NCBI GenBank assembly: GCA_030638385.1
Contig: DAOWES010000115.1
Location: 1-6,698 of the forward strand
From: Candidatus Cloacimonadota bacterium
GTDB taxonomy: Bacteria; Cloacimonadota; Cloacimonadia; Cloacimonadales; TCS61
DNA length: 6,698 nucleotides
Direction of reading: 5' to 3'
Made by a program: the position numbers and the translations under genes
Notes under the pieces: model-generated
What the model was told of the DNA's origin: nothing
Seen by the model: the letters and a program-made list of their open reading frames with translations, nothing else
Database searches by the model: none
Shown: piece by piece, positions 1-6,605 of the stretch
Position numbering within the stretch: the first letter of the stretch is position 1
How the letters are laid out: each line of letters starts with the position of its first letter

Positions 1-819
1 AAAGATGGTGTTATTGCCGATTTTCAAGTAACCGAATTGATGTTGAGAAATCTGATATTACGAGCCCAGAAAAAAAGATTCCTTATCAAACCAAGAGTTT
101 TGGTTTGTGTTCCTTCCGGGATTACAGAAGTGGAAAAACGTGCCGTACGTGATAGTGCTATTCACGCCGGAGCACGAGAAGTTCATTTGATATCTGAGCC
201 TATTGCAGCAGCAATTGGAGCAGAACTTCTCATCGATAAACCTCAAGGTAACCTGGTTATGGATATAGGTGGCGGTACTACAGAAATTGCCATTATCTCT
301 CTTTCTCATATTGTAGTACACTCTTCCATTCGTGTTGGTGGCGATAAGATGGATACGGCAATTGTAAATTATCTTCGCAAACGGAGTAATATCTTTATTG
401 GTATTCAAACAGCTGAGAGAATTAAGAAGCAAATTGGCTCTGCCTATCCTTTGGAAGAAGAGTTAAAAATGGAAGTACGTGGTAGAGATATTATCACAGG
501 CTATCCTATCACTATCGAAATTGGTTCTGAGGAGATACGCAAAGCATTAAGTGAAACCATTACTCTCATGGTGGATGCTGTGAAAAGATTATTTGAAAAA
601 ACAGCTCCGGAACTTGCCGCTGATATTGCCGAAAGAGGAATTATTCTCACCGGTGGTGGTGCGTTCCTAAGAGGTTTGGATAAACGTATTCAAGAGGCTG
701 TCGATCTCCCTGTTCATGTACATAGCGAAGCTCTTACTTGTGTTCTTAATGGTTGTGGCCAAGTGCTTGATGATTTGGAAAATTACCAGGAAGTACTGAT
801 TCGCAAAATTGAAGATTAA
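1..819 (+). CDS. mreB: Rod shape-determining protein MreB, 5'-truncated by the window edge
   Basis: This is the bacterial actin homologue. It polymerises with ATP into membrane-associated filaments that guide the elongasome. The frame is open from base 1, giving 272 visible residues. It enters at the conserved KDGVIADF segment, which lies about 75 residues into typical MreB, so the N-terminal phosphate-1 region is missing; the first internal ATG (37) is not the real start. Visible signatures are the VPSGITEVEKRAV segment, SEPIAAAIGA, the phosphate-2 loop DIGGGTTE (bases 262-285) with the following GGDKMD, the AERIKKQIGSAYP helix, and the adenosine-binding motif GIILTGGGAFLRGLD. The C-terminal end (LTCVLNGCGQVLDD) differs slightly from the more usual run, with Asn and Cys where small residues are common, but nothing looks broken. 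The TAA shares a base with the mreC ATG, so the two genes are probably translationally coupled. Confidence 0.97.
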   Translation, partial: KDGVIADFQVTELMLRNLILRAQKKRFLIKPRVLVCVPSGITEVEKRAVRDSAIHAGAREVHLISEPIAAAIGAELLIDKPQGNLVMDIGGGTTEIAIISLSHIVVHSSIRVGGDKMDTAIVNYLRKRSNIFIGIQTAERIKKQIGSAYPLEEELKMEVRGRDIITGYPITIEIGSEEIRKALSETITLMVDAVKRLFEKTAPELAADIAERGIILTGGGAFLRGLDKRIQEAVDLPVHVHSEALTCVLNGCGQVLDDLENYQEVLIRKIED

Positions 820-1607
820 TGCTAAATAAAAATGTTTTATTTGTAATTTTACTTCTGCTCTCTTTCTTCTTCCAAATGGGTGGAACGGAAGCAAGAGAGC
901 AGAAAGCTCTCTTTTTTAGCAAATTTGTTTTTTTCCCATTTATTAACTCTCTCAACTCAATTTTCGAAATAATTGAAGTAAAAGAGGAAAATATTCAATT
1001 AGCTAATGCTTTGGCCAGAAAGCAGATTAAAATAGTTAAATTACAAAATGCGCTTCATGATCAAGAAAATATAAAAGTTCAGTTTGAAACAGATCAAACA
1101 GAATTTATTTTGGCCAATGTTATTGCCTATTCCGGAAATTCCCAAGAGAAAAATCTCATTGTCAATAAAGGCTCTAAAGATGGAGTCGAAAAGGGATTTC
1201 CAGTGATCTCTACCAATGGAATTGTGGGTAAGGTAGTGATTGTCTCACGCAATTATTCGGTAGTATTACCATTCAACCATTCTACTTTTCGATTAGGTGT
1301 GATGTTAAAGCGAAATTCCTTACAAGGATTATTGAAATCTGATATTTATGGGAATGTTGCAATGACAATGTTACGCCAAGCCTCAGATATAAACGTTGGA
1401 GATACGCTTATTACTTCCGATATTTCAAGTATTTTCCCCAAAGGATTCCCGATAGGTGTTGTAAATAATATTCAACCGGAAAGTGATGGTGTGAATATGA
1501 AAGCGATGATAACTCCTTTTGAAGTTATCGGCCAGTTAGATCAGATAATTGTAGTAAATTATAAAAAGGATATTAGTTATGAAGAAGAAATTGATAACAG
1601 TAAGTGA
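819..1607 (+). CDS. mreC: Rod shape-determining protein MreC
   Basis: MreC is a bitopic inner-membrane protein whose periplasmic domain binds and activates PBP2 and links it to MreB and MreD. The 262-residue product is near the short end of the family. It has a short basic N-terminus, one hydrophobic segment (about residues 6-20), a coiled-coil-like stretch rich in Glu, Lys, Gln and Leu (about 50-85), then the paired beta-barrel domain. The barrel carries recognisable MreC signatures: VNKGSKDGVEKGFPVIS (116-131), NGIVGKVV (133-140), VGDTLITSD (193-201) and FPKGFPIGVV (206-215). The ATG at 819 overlaps the mreB stop in TAATG. No good Shine-Dalgarno precedes it (only a weak GAAG at 811-814), which favours coupling to mreB translation. 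The stop is TGA, and the last 29 bases overlap the next gene. An attenuator-like RNA structure lies within its codons 12-33. Confidence 0.95.
   Translation: MLNKNVLFVILLLLSFFFQMGGTEAREQKALFFSKFVFFPFINSLNSIFEIIEVKEENIQLANALARKQIKIVKLQNALHDQENIKVQFETDQTEFILANVIAYSGNSQEKNLIVNKGSKDGVEKGFPVISTNGIVGKVVIVSRNYSVVLPFNHSTFRLGVMLKRNSLQGLLKSDIYGNVAMTMLRQASDINVGDTLITSDISSIFPKGFPIGVVNNIQPESDGVNMKAMITPFEVIGQLDQIIVVNYKKDISYEEEIDNSK
853..917 (+). promoter_or_regulatory. Putative attenuator inside mreC (competing antiterminator and terminator stems)
   Basis: Three strands can be seen. Strand 1 is 853-864, strand 2 is 893-904 and strand 3 is 906-913. Strand 1 and strand 2 are perfectly complementary over 12 bp (TTCTGCTCTCTT with AAGAGAGCAGAA), with a 28-base loop. 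Strand 2 (893-900) is also perfectly complementary to strand 3 over 8 bp (AAGAGAGC with GCTCTCTT), with a 5-base AGAAA loop, and this hairpin runs into six T at 912-917. The stems are mutually exclusive, as in transcription attenuators. Position after mreB and before mreC, PBP2 and RodA would suit a switch that lowers downstream expression relative to MreB. All of this lies in translated mreC codons and the segments are purine/pyrimidine-skewed, so a by-product of Leu/Phe-rich membrane codons is possible. Confidence 0.35.
893..917 (+). terminator. Terminator-like hairpin within the mreC coding region
   Basis: A perfect stem of 893-900 with 906-913 encloses the loop AGAAA. With the six T at 912-917 read as the U-tract, the core stem is 6 bp (895-900 with 906-911), containing four G-C pairs. 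The shape matches an intrinsic terminator of modest strength. Translating ribosomes would normally suppress it, so any effect would depend on translation of mreC. The competing upstream strand is described with the attenuator. Confidence 0.35.
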
Positions 1608-2259
1608 TATTGAATATTTAAGAATACCGTTAAAAACACGAATTTTAAGTTCAGATGATGATATTGTGCAAATAATTAAGGAATATGCGGCCGATCAATT
1701 TGAAGCCGGAGATATTATTACCATTAGTGAAAGTCCATTAGCAATTACTCAAGGAAGAGCAATTCCTGTAGATGAGCTTAAGGTAGGATTATTAGCGAAA
1801 GTGTTATGGCGATTTGTTTCTAACGTGGAATATGGAATTGGCTTACGAGCACCGGAAAGCATGCAATGTGCAATTGATGAATGCGGTTCTGCCAGAATAT
1901 TGTTTGCTGCATTTGTGGGAGGATTGGCCAGATTTATTGGCAGACGTGGAAAAGGAGATTTTTATCGACTTGCCGGAATGCAAGCAGCATTGATAGACGC
2001 TGCCTCTACTTCACCGGTACCTCCTTATGAGAAATGTGTTATCAAAGGACCAATAAATCCTGGAAAAGAAGCTCAACGCGTGGCGGATGAATTTGGCATT
2101 GAAGCAGCTGTGATGGATATTAATGATATTGGTGGCTGTTGGATGATAGGTGGTTCTAAAAATGCCAATAAAGAGTTTTTGGAAAAAGTGATGAAAGATA
2201 ATCCTCAAGGTCAAGGTGATGAACTAACTCCTATTTGTATTATTAGGAAAGCTTTATAG
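1579..2259 (+). CDS. CofE/COG1478-like gamma-glutamyl ligase family protein
   Basis: The 226-residue soluble protein has no signal peptide or membrane segment. Its N-terminal half resembles the coenzyme F420-0:L-glutamate ligase domain: a YLRIPLKTRIL opening, SDDDIVQIIKEYA, then GDIITISESPLAITQGR (44-60), matching the family pattern GD-hydrophobic-SEK...A.QGR. Towards the end, KGPINPGKEAQRVADEFGIEAAVMDINDIGG (156-186) matches the family's region before and through its ND motif. Characterised members add gamma-linked glutamate to F420-0 with GTP; relatives in Chlamydia have been proposed to act on folate. The AGVD-SN type motif of longer CofE proteins is not visible, so this is a short, divergent form whose substrate cannot be assigned. 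The start is ATG 1579, with AAGGA at 1566-1570 eight bases upstream; it overlaps the end of mreC by 29 bases. Position between mreC and mreD suggests co-expression with the elongasome. No other F420 gene is in view. Confidence 0.72.
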   Translation: MKKKLITVSDIEYLRIPLKTRILSSDDDIVQIIKEYAADQFEAGDIITISESPLAITQGRAIPVDELKVGLLAKVLWRFVSNVEYGIGLRAPESMQCAIDECGSARILFAAFVGGLARFIGRRGKGDFYRLAGMQAALIDAASTSPVPPYEKCVIKGPINPGKEAQRVADEFGIEAAVMDINDIGGCWMIGGSKNANKEFLEKVMKDNPQGQGDELTPICIIRKAL

Positions 2260-2745
2260 ATGAGAACACTGAAATTAATTATTTGGGGAGTAATTAGCTT
2301 ATATTTTCAAATTTTGATTTCCCCTAAATTGGTAATTGGAGGGATAATGCCAAATATTCTTTTGGCTTATCTCATTTTTGTTAGCATAAATTTGTCTTCT
2401 ACTCCGGCTTTGCTGATCTCTTTTTTTGTAGGATTAATTGTTGATGTACTCCAGCCTTCAATGTTTGGAGCTTATACTTCAATCTTTATAATTATCTCTT
2501 TTATCATTATTCAATTCCATATGAATTTGGATAAAACACAGATTCTTTTGGTTCTTCTTAGTATTGTGCTAATCAATTTTATCTATTCTTTTTTAATTTC
2601 GTTGTTCTATTTTTTCCAAACAGAATTTACCTTAAATCTTTTCTTAAATACCTTTTTCGCTTTTCTTTACAATTCTGGCTTTTCATTAGTTTTCCTATAT
2701 CTTTTTGTATTGATAGATAAACTGAAAATTGGATTTCATGACTAA
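2260..2745 (+). CDS. mreD: Rod shape-determining protein MreD
   Basis: MreD is a small polytopic inner-membrane protein that works with MreC to regulate PBP2-RodA activity. The product is 161 residues, typical for the family. It is almost entirely hydrophobic, with about five membrane segments (roughly 5-22, 30-48, 50-66, 72-88 and 96-120, then a C-terminal one near 130-152). The diagnostic MreD region is clear: GGIMPNILLAYLIF (27-40), followed by SFFVGLIVDVLQPSMFGAY (54-72), which matches the family's PN-LL...GF-GL-xD-x3-x4-G-YA pattern. The ATG directly follows the TAG of the ligase gene, with AGGAAA at 2245-2250 as a somewhat distant ribosome-binding site. Its last 8 bases overlap the mrdA start. 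Confidence 0.92.
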   Translation: MRTLKLIIWGVISLYFQILISPKLVIGGIMPNILLAYLIFVSINLSSTPALLISFFVGLIVDVLQPSMFGAYTSIFIIISFIIIQFHMNLDKTQILLVLLSIVLINFIYSFLISLFYFFQTEFTLNLFLNTFFAFLYNSGFSLVFLYLFVLIDKLKIGFHD

Positions 2746-4495
2746 AGCCAAAACAAATTCTCGATTACTGATTTTTATTTTGATAGTAGTATTAGGAATT
2801 CTATTAAGCTCCTTATTTAATCTGCAGATTATTCAAGGTGCAAATTATGCCCTCATTGCTGAAAAGAACTTTCTTCGTATAAAAAGCCTACCTCCTGTTC
2901 GGGGCGAGATTTATGACCGAAATTATCTTCCCATAGCTGTGAATAAGCCAAGTATAAACCTCTACATCAGTCCTGGTAATATCATCAATCGGGATAGTGT
3001 TTCGGTATTTGTTAGTCAGCAATTCGATGTTAAATTAGAAAAGATTAAGAAAATAATTTATAAAAATAGATTTAGATTATACAATGAAGTGCTTTTGGTG
3101 CAAGACGTAAACTATCTGCAAGTGGTAAATGTTTCAGAAAAATTTGATGAATATCCTTCTTTGGAATTTAAAACGGAAAACAAGCGAGAATACGCCTACA
3201 ATAATCATTTTACAGGTTATGTAGGGAGAATTTCAGAGACGGAATATGAGAAGAGAAAAGAGCGGGGATATTCTATAAATAGCCTTATCGGAAAAAATGG
3301 CTTGGAAAAATATTACGAAGAAAAACTTCGCGGTGAGAATGGATATCATATTTTGCAAGTGGATGCAAGCGGCAAGAGCTTAAAATTCTTTAAACACAAT
3401 TTGCACAAAGCTCCGGCTCATGGCGTAGATATGATTCTTACCATTGATAATGAATTGCAAAACTATATCTCTAGCATTATGCCAAAAGATATTCCCGGAG
3501 CTGCCGTGGTAATGGATGCACGCTCCGGTGAAATTTTGGCGTATGTAAGCAAGCCTGATTTTGATCAAAATATGTTTATCGGAAATCTTTCAGCAAAAGA
3601 TTGGAATCGTTTGATGAATGATCCAAACACACCAATGTTGGATAGAATAATTCATGGGACATATCCGCCCGGATCTGTTTTTAAAACAATTACCGCTTTA
3701 CTTGGCTTACAGAAAGGTATAATAGATAAGGACACAAAATTGGCACACTGTGATGGCGGAATGCAGATAGGTAATAGGTATTTCAAATGCTGGCATAAAC
3801 ATGGGCATGGTAAGCTTAATGTAGTTGATGCTATCAAATATTCCTGCGATGTTTTCTTTTATGACCTTTCTCTGAAACTTGAGTTGGAAGAATTTGGTCG
3901 TTTTACGAAACAGAATTTTCTTACCAATAAAACAGGTGTAGATCTTCCCGGTGAGCGTGATGGATTTTTCCCAACTAAACAATGGTATGTGGATCATTAT
4001 GGAAAATATGTGAACATTCTTGGACAAAAAGTAAATCTCTCTATTGGGCAAGGCGAGCTCTTGGTTACACCTCTGGAAGTTTGCGCTCACTATGCGACCA
4101 TAGCTTCAGATGGTCTTTGGCGTCAACCGCACATGTTGAAGAGATTTATCAAAGATCAATATGAAGAGGATTTTATTTATGAAGAGTTGCGTTTACCATC
4201 GAGTAGAGAACATCTGGCAATTGTGCAGGACGCTTTGTATCAAACTGTGAATGGAAGATATGGAACCGGAACAGCAGCGAGTTTGCCGAATGTAGCGGTT
4301 TATGGAAAAACCGGATCGGCCGAAAATCATATGGGGAAAACAACTCATGCCTGGTTTGCCGGTTATGCAAGTTGGGAGAATCCGGAAATTGCCTTTTGCA
4401 TATTTTTGGAAAATGGCGGACATGGTGGAAGTGCAGCAGCTCCCATTGCCCGAAAGATTGTACAGCTTTACGATAAAATTAGGCAGGAAAATTAA
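2738..4495 (+). CDS. mrdA: Penicillin-binding protein 2 (elongasome peptidoglycan transpeptidase)
   Basis: This class B PBP crosslinks new lateral-wall glycan strands made by RodA. I chose ATG 2738 (585 residues); an in-frame TTG at 2729 would add three residues but has no better ribosome-binding site. Order: a short basic N-terminus, membrane anchor (about 8-28), pedestal/dimerisation domain with PPVRGEIYDRN (52-62) and GYVGRISE, then the transpeptidase domain from about 245. The three active-site motifs are present: SVFK with nucleophile S313, SCD at 369-371 (the SxN/SxD motif), and KTG at 524-526. Between the first two motifs, C338, C351, H357 and C370 occur in the CW-HKHGHG...YSCD region; the spacing of the last three equals the Asp-His-Cys spacing I recall for the zinc site of E. 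coli PBP2, so a Cys3-His zinc site is likely. The gene overlaps mreD by 8 bases and rodA by 1. Confidence 0.96.
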   Translation: MTKAKTNSRLLIFILIVVLGILLSSLFNLQIIQGANYALIAEKNFLRIKSLPPVRGEIYDRNYLPIAVNKPSINLYISPGNIINRDSVSVFVSQQFDVKLEKIKKIIYKNRFRLYNEVLLVQDVNYLQVVNVSEKFDEYPSLEFKTENKREYAYNNHFTGYVGRISETEYEKRKERGYSINSLIGKNGLEKYYEEKLRGENGYHILQVDASGKSLKFFKHNLHKAPAHGVDMILTIDNELQNYISSIMPKDIPGAAVVMDARSGEILAYVSKPDFDQNMFIGNLSAKDWNRLMNDPNTPMLDRIIHGTYPPGSVFKTITALLGLQKGIIDKDTKLAHCDGGMQIGNRYFKCWHKHGHGKLNVVDAIKYSCDVFFYDLSLKLELEEFGRFTKQNFLTNKTGVDLPGERDGFFPTKQWYVDHYGKYVNILGQKVNLSIGQGELLVTPLEVCAHYATIASDGLWRQPHMLKRFIKDQYEEDFIYEELRLPSSREHLAIVQDALYQTVNGRYGTGTAASLPNVAVYGKTGSAENHMGKTTHAWFAGYASWENPEIAFCIFLENGGHGGSAAAPIARKIVQLYDKIRQEN

Positions 4496-5712
4496 TGATT
4501 AATTTAAAACAATTTAACTGGGTGATTTTATTGATGTTAATTGTGATAATGCTACTGGGAGTAGTAGCAATTTACACAGCTTCTTCAACCAAAACAGAAT
4601 CTGGTTTTGAAATGAAAAATTACTATTTGAAACAACTTGTTTGGATATTGATTGCTCTCGTTGCCTTAGTTACAATTCAGTTTATTCCAGGGGCAATCTT
4701 TGACCTTTTGATCTTACCGGGGTATATTCTAGCCAATTTATTGTTGGTGATTGTGCTATTTATGCCGGAAATAAACGGTTCTCATCGCTGGATTTCATTT
4801 AGTTGGATAAATTTTCAGCCCTCTGAATTGGCAAAAATTACTTCAATCTTGCTGATGTCGAAATTGATAGGAAAACATCAGCTTTCCGAAGCCGGTATTC
4901 TTTTGCGTTCTTTTGCAGTAATCTTACCTCCTGTGATACTGATATTATTGGAACCTGACCTTGGTACTTCCATCATCTTTTTTGTAATAATGTTCGCCAT
5001 TTTGGCAGTTTCAGAATTACCTCTCTTTTATTTGCTGATAATGGCGAGTCCCATTTTTAGCATTATCACATCTTTTTCCATTCCGCTTTTTATAATCTAT
5101 ATTCTTGTTTTGGTTTTTGTGCTTTACCGAACACGTTTAGCAAATATCATTATTGGGTTTGTAGTTGCCATTAATTCATTCATTGCTTTATTAACTCCTT
5201 TTATTTGGAGAGGATTAAAAGAGTATCAGCAAAATAGAATTCTCACATTTATCGATCCTGCGCGTGATCCGTTTGGTGCCGGATATCACATCATTCAGTC
5301 CAAAATTGCTATTGGCTCGGGTGGTTTTAGTGGAAAAGGCTGGTTGTTGGGCACTCAGAAAAATCTTAATTTTTTACCTGAACACCACACTGATTTTATT
5401 TTTTCGGTGATAGGTGAAGAATTTGGATTTTTAGGTTGCACGTTTATTCTGATACTATATTTTTTGTTCCTAATACAGATTGCGAAAAGTGTGAGCGACC
5501 TGAATCGTAATGAAAATCGTTACGCAGTTGTAGGCTTTTTAGCTTATCTCACATTTCAACTTTTCGTTAATATTGGAATGAATATCGGAATTGTTCCTGC
5601 TACAGGAATTCCTTTGCCATTCATTAGTTACGGAGGCTCCAATCTGCTTATCAATGTGATCGCGATGGGAGTGATATTGAAATATTTAAATGAGAGAAGT
5701 GTTTTTGTGTGA
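4495..5712 (+). CDS. rodA: SEDS peptidoglycan glycosyltransferase RodA
   Basis: RodA polymerises lipid II into glycan strands and forms a complex with PBP2, its upstream neighbour here. The 405-residue product is polytopic with about ten membrane segments. SEDS signatures in order: NGSHRWISF with NFQPSELAK (94-114), LLEPDLGTS (151-159), the large extracellular loop DPFGAGYHIIQSKIAIGSGG (258-277), GKGWLLGTQ (280-288), LPEHHTDFIFSVIGEEFG (294-311), and the C-terminal GIPLPFISYGGS (371-382). By alignment from memory, D300 in HTDFIF corresponds to the catalytic aspartate of E. coli RodA (D262). The IIQSKIAIGSGG...FLPEHHTDFIF version and the mrdA neighbour favour RodA over FtsW. The ATG overlaps the mrdA stop by one base, with AGGA at 4485-4488 six bases upstream. 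Confidence 0.96.
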   Translation: MINLKQFNWVILLMLIVIMLLGVVAIYTASSTKTESGFEMKNYYLKQLVWILIALVALVTIQFIPGAIFDLLILPGYILANLLLVIVLFMPEINGSHRWISFSWINFQPSELAKITSILLMSKLIGKHQLSEAGILLRSFAVILPPVILILLEPDLGTSIIFFVIMFAILAVSELPLFYLLIMASPIFSIITSFSIPLFIIYILVLVFVLYRTRLANIIIGFVVAINSFIALLTPFIWRGLKEYQQNRILTFIDPARDPFGAGYHIIQSKIAIGSGGFSGKGWLLGTQKNLNFLPEHHTDFIFSVIGEEFGFLGCTFILILYFLFLIQIAKSVSDLNRNENRYAVVGFLAYLTFQLFVNIGMNIGIVPATGIPLPFISYGGSNLLINVIAMGVILKYLNERSVFV

Positions 5713-5716
5713 GGGA
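5711..5716 (+). promoter_or_regulatory. Shine-Dalgarno that decides the lipoprotein start
   Basis: GAGGGA lies just before ATG 5720. The alternative in-frame ATG at 5690 lies within rodA, lacks a comparable site and would place an acidic, Cys-containing decapeptide before the signal peptide. The start at 5720 is therefore preferred. Confidence 0.7.
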
Positions 5717-5719
5717 ATT

Positions 5720-6319
5720 ATGAGAATAAATGTTAAAGTTTTGTTTATTCGATTCAGCTTTCTTTTATTGGTCGCTTTTATGCTATCCAGCTGCTTTCTT
5801 GGTTCAATCTCAGATTTTTCGGAAAAGGATATCAGAGATAATGAAAATGAAATTTATAATTGCAGTTTTGAGCAGGGAGAATATGGCATCAATAATTTCC
5901 CCGATGGCTGGTTTTCTTTAGATAGCAAAGAAGGTGAAATTGTTTGGGAAAATACGGTTTCTCAAGATGGCAATAAATCCATTAAGATTAATGGAAAGCA
6001 TGATGCTTCCATTATTTCGGAAGCATTTAACATCAATCCTGCCGGAGTCTATTATTCCAGATGTTTTGCCAAAACAAAAGATAATCTTGCGTTACCGGTA
6101 AGGATCTCATTTATTGCATTTAATAAAAATGGTAAGAAAGTAGGTAAATTTTCACGTACAACCGTGGTTTCTGATAAATGGATTCCGGTGAATATTACGA
6201 CCGGTTTTTTTAATGGCTCGGCAGTTTTTGGAAGATTGGTAATTACTGTTAAAGCTCAAAAAGATTATCCCGTTTGGTTGGATAATGTCGGAAATTTCAA
6301 GGTATATGAGATAAAATAA
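5720..6319 (+). CDS. Lipoprotein with a carbohydrate-binding-module-like beta-sandwich domain
   Basis: The 199-residue product starts with a classic lipoprotein signal: basic residues (K6, R11), hydrophobic core 12-22, and lipobox LSSC with the lipidated Cys at position 25. The mature part resembles the CBM4/9 (galactose-binding-like) pattern: NCSFEQG (47-53), FPDGW (60-64), SQDGNKSIKING (81-92), a central strand region ending near PVRISFIAFNKNGKKVG, then SDKWIPVNI (151-159) and VWLDNVGNFKV (185-195). This family commonly reads N-x-x-FE-G, PDGW, SGK-S-x-x-x-G, W-x-x-V and W-x-DDV. No catalytic domain is present, so a binding or structural role in the periplasm or outer membrane is inferred. 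It starts 7 bases after rodA, so it is very likely in the same operon and may interact with glycan, but the ligand is unknown. An alternative is a lineage-specific envelope lipoprotein with this fold and no sugar binding. Confidence 0.75.
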   Translation: MRINVKVLFIRFSFLLLVAFMLSSCFLGSISDFSEKDIRDNENEIYNCSFEQGEYGINNFPDGWFSLDSKEGEIVWENTVSQDGNKSIKINGKHDASIISEAFNINPAGVYYSRCFAKTKDNLALPVRISFIAFNKNGKKVGKFSRTTVVSDKWIPVNITTGFFNGSAVFGRLVITVKAQKDYPVWLDNVGNFKVYEIK

Positions 6320-6335
6320 TAGAAAAAATATATGT

Positions 6336-6340
6336 GGAGG
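6336..6340 (+). promoter_or_regulatory. Strong Shine-Dalgarno of the last small gene
   Basis: GGAGG lies four bases before ATG 6345, the best ribosome-binding site in the window. It supports this short ORF being, or having been, a translated gene. Confidence 0.75.
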
Positions 6341-6344
6341 AAAA

Positions 6345-6605
6345 ATGAGTAATTATATTTATGATAACGAAAAGTTCTGTGTTCCTGTAACAAAAGCAGA
6401 ACCACTTGCTTCAATTCAATTTATTATTGATGATTTTAAGCAGAAGAAAATTACTTTCTGTATCGATGGAGAAGGTGAAGCTTGGGAAATTTGGAGATAT
6501 GTAGAGGAAGGCGATAGCGACAAAATTAAGAAAAAAGGCGCGCCGTAAGATCCAAAATATTTATATGTAGATGGTGAAGAAGTTACTGGTTACGATAAAG
6601 CATAA
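6345..6605 (+). pseudogene. Small acidic hypothetical protein gene interrupted by an in-frame TAA
   Basis: I do not recognise this family. From ATG 6345 the frame encodes 67 residues to a TAA at 6546-6548. It is soluble-looking, with acidic and aromatic patches (EGEAWEIWRYVEEGD) and a lysine run before the stop. The same frame then continues for 18 protein-like residues (DPKYLYVDGEEVTGYDKA) to a second TAA at 6603-6605, which is 14 bases before the terminator. The +1 and -1 frames close soon after the A-run at 6531-6536, so a single-base nonsense change or base-call error (for example GAA, AAA or CAA to TAA) explains it better than an indel. If repaired, the protein would be 86 residues. If the TAA is genuine, a functional 67-residue protein remains possible. 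TAA ends four other genes here, so recoding is unlikely. A strong Shine-Dalgarno precedes it, 25 bases after the lipoprotein gene. Confidence 0.55.

Noticed and set aside
1498..1535. GATAACT/AGTTATC inverted repeat near the end of mreC, as a possible operator or terminator.
   Set aside because: The stem is short and AT-rich, has no T-run and lies in conserved coding sequence.
2729..2740. TTG start for mrdA at 2729.
   Set aside because: It adds only three residues. ATG 2738 in the ATG-overlap arrangement with the mreD stop is the more usual coupled start.
3652..4423. Overlapping open frames on the minus strand and one in the +1 frame within mrdA.
   Set aside because: They lie entirely inside a strongly conserved PBP2 reading frame, have no ribosome-binding sites or recognisable motifs, and are shadows of it.
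5690..5722. Earlier in-frame ATG for the lipoprotein at 5690.
   Set aside because: It lies inside rodA without a ribosome-binding site and would bury the lipoprotein signal behind an atypical leader; ATG 5720 has GAGGGA just upstream.
6003..6026. Hairpin ATGCTTCC/GGAAGCAT with an 8-base loop inside the lipoprotein gene.
   Set aside because: It is followed by only three T and has no competing regulatory strand of note beyond a short local palindrome; it is most likely an incidental structure in coding sequence.
6537..6544. GGCGCGCC, an AscI site and an unusually GC-rich octamer in AT-rich DNA, near the stop and the contig end; possible vector or adaptor junction.
   Set aside because: The reading frame and native-looking codons continue on both sides and no further vector-like sequence follows, so chance is the simpler explanation.
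6546..6548. TAA read as a sense codon (alternative code or programmed readthrough).
   Set aside because: TAA, TAG and TGA all end other genes in this window, and TAA is not a known selenocysteine or pyrrolysine codon.
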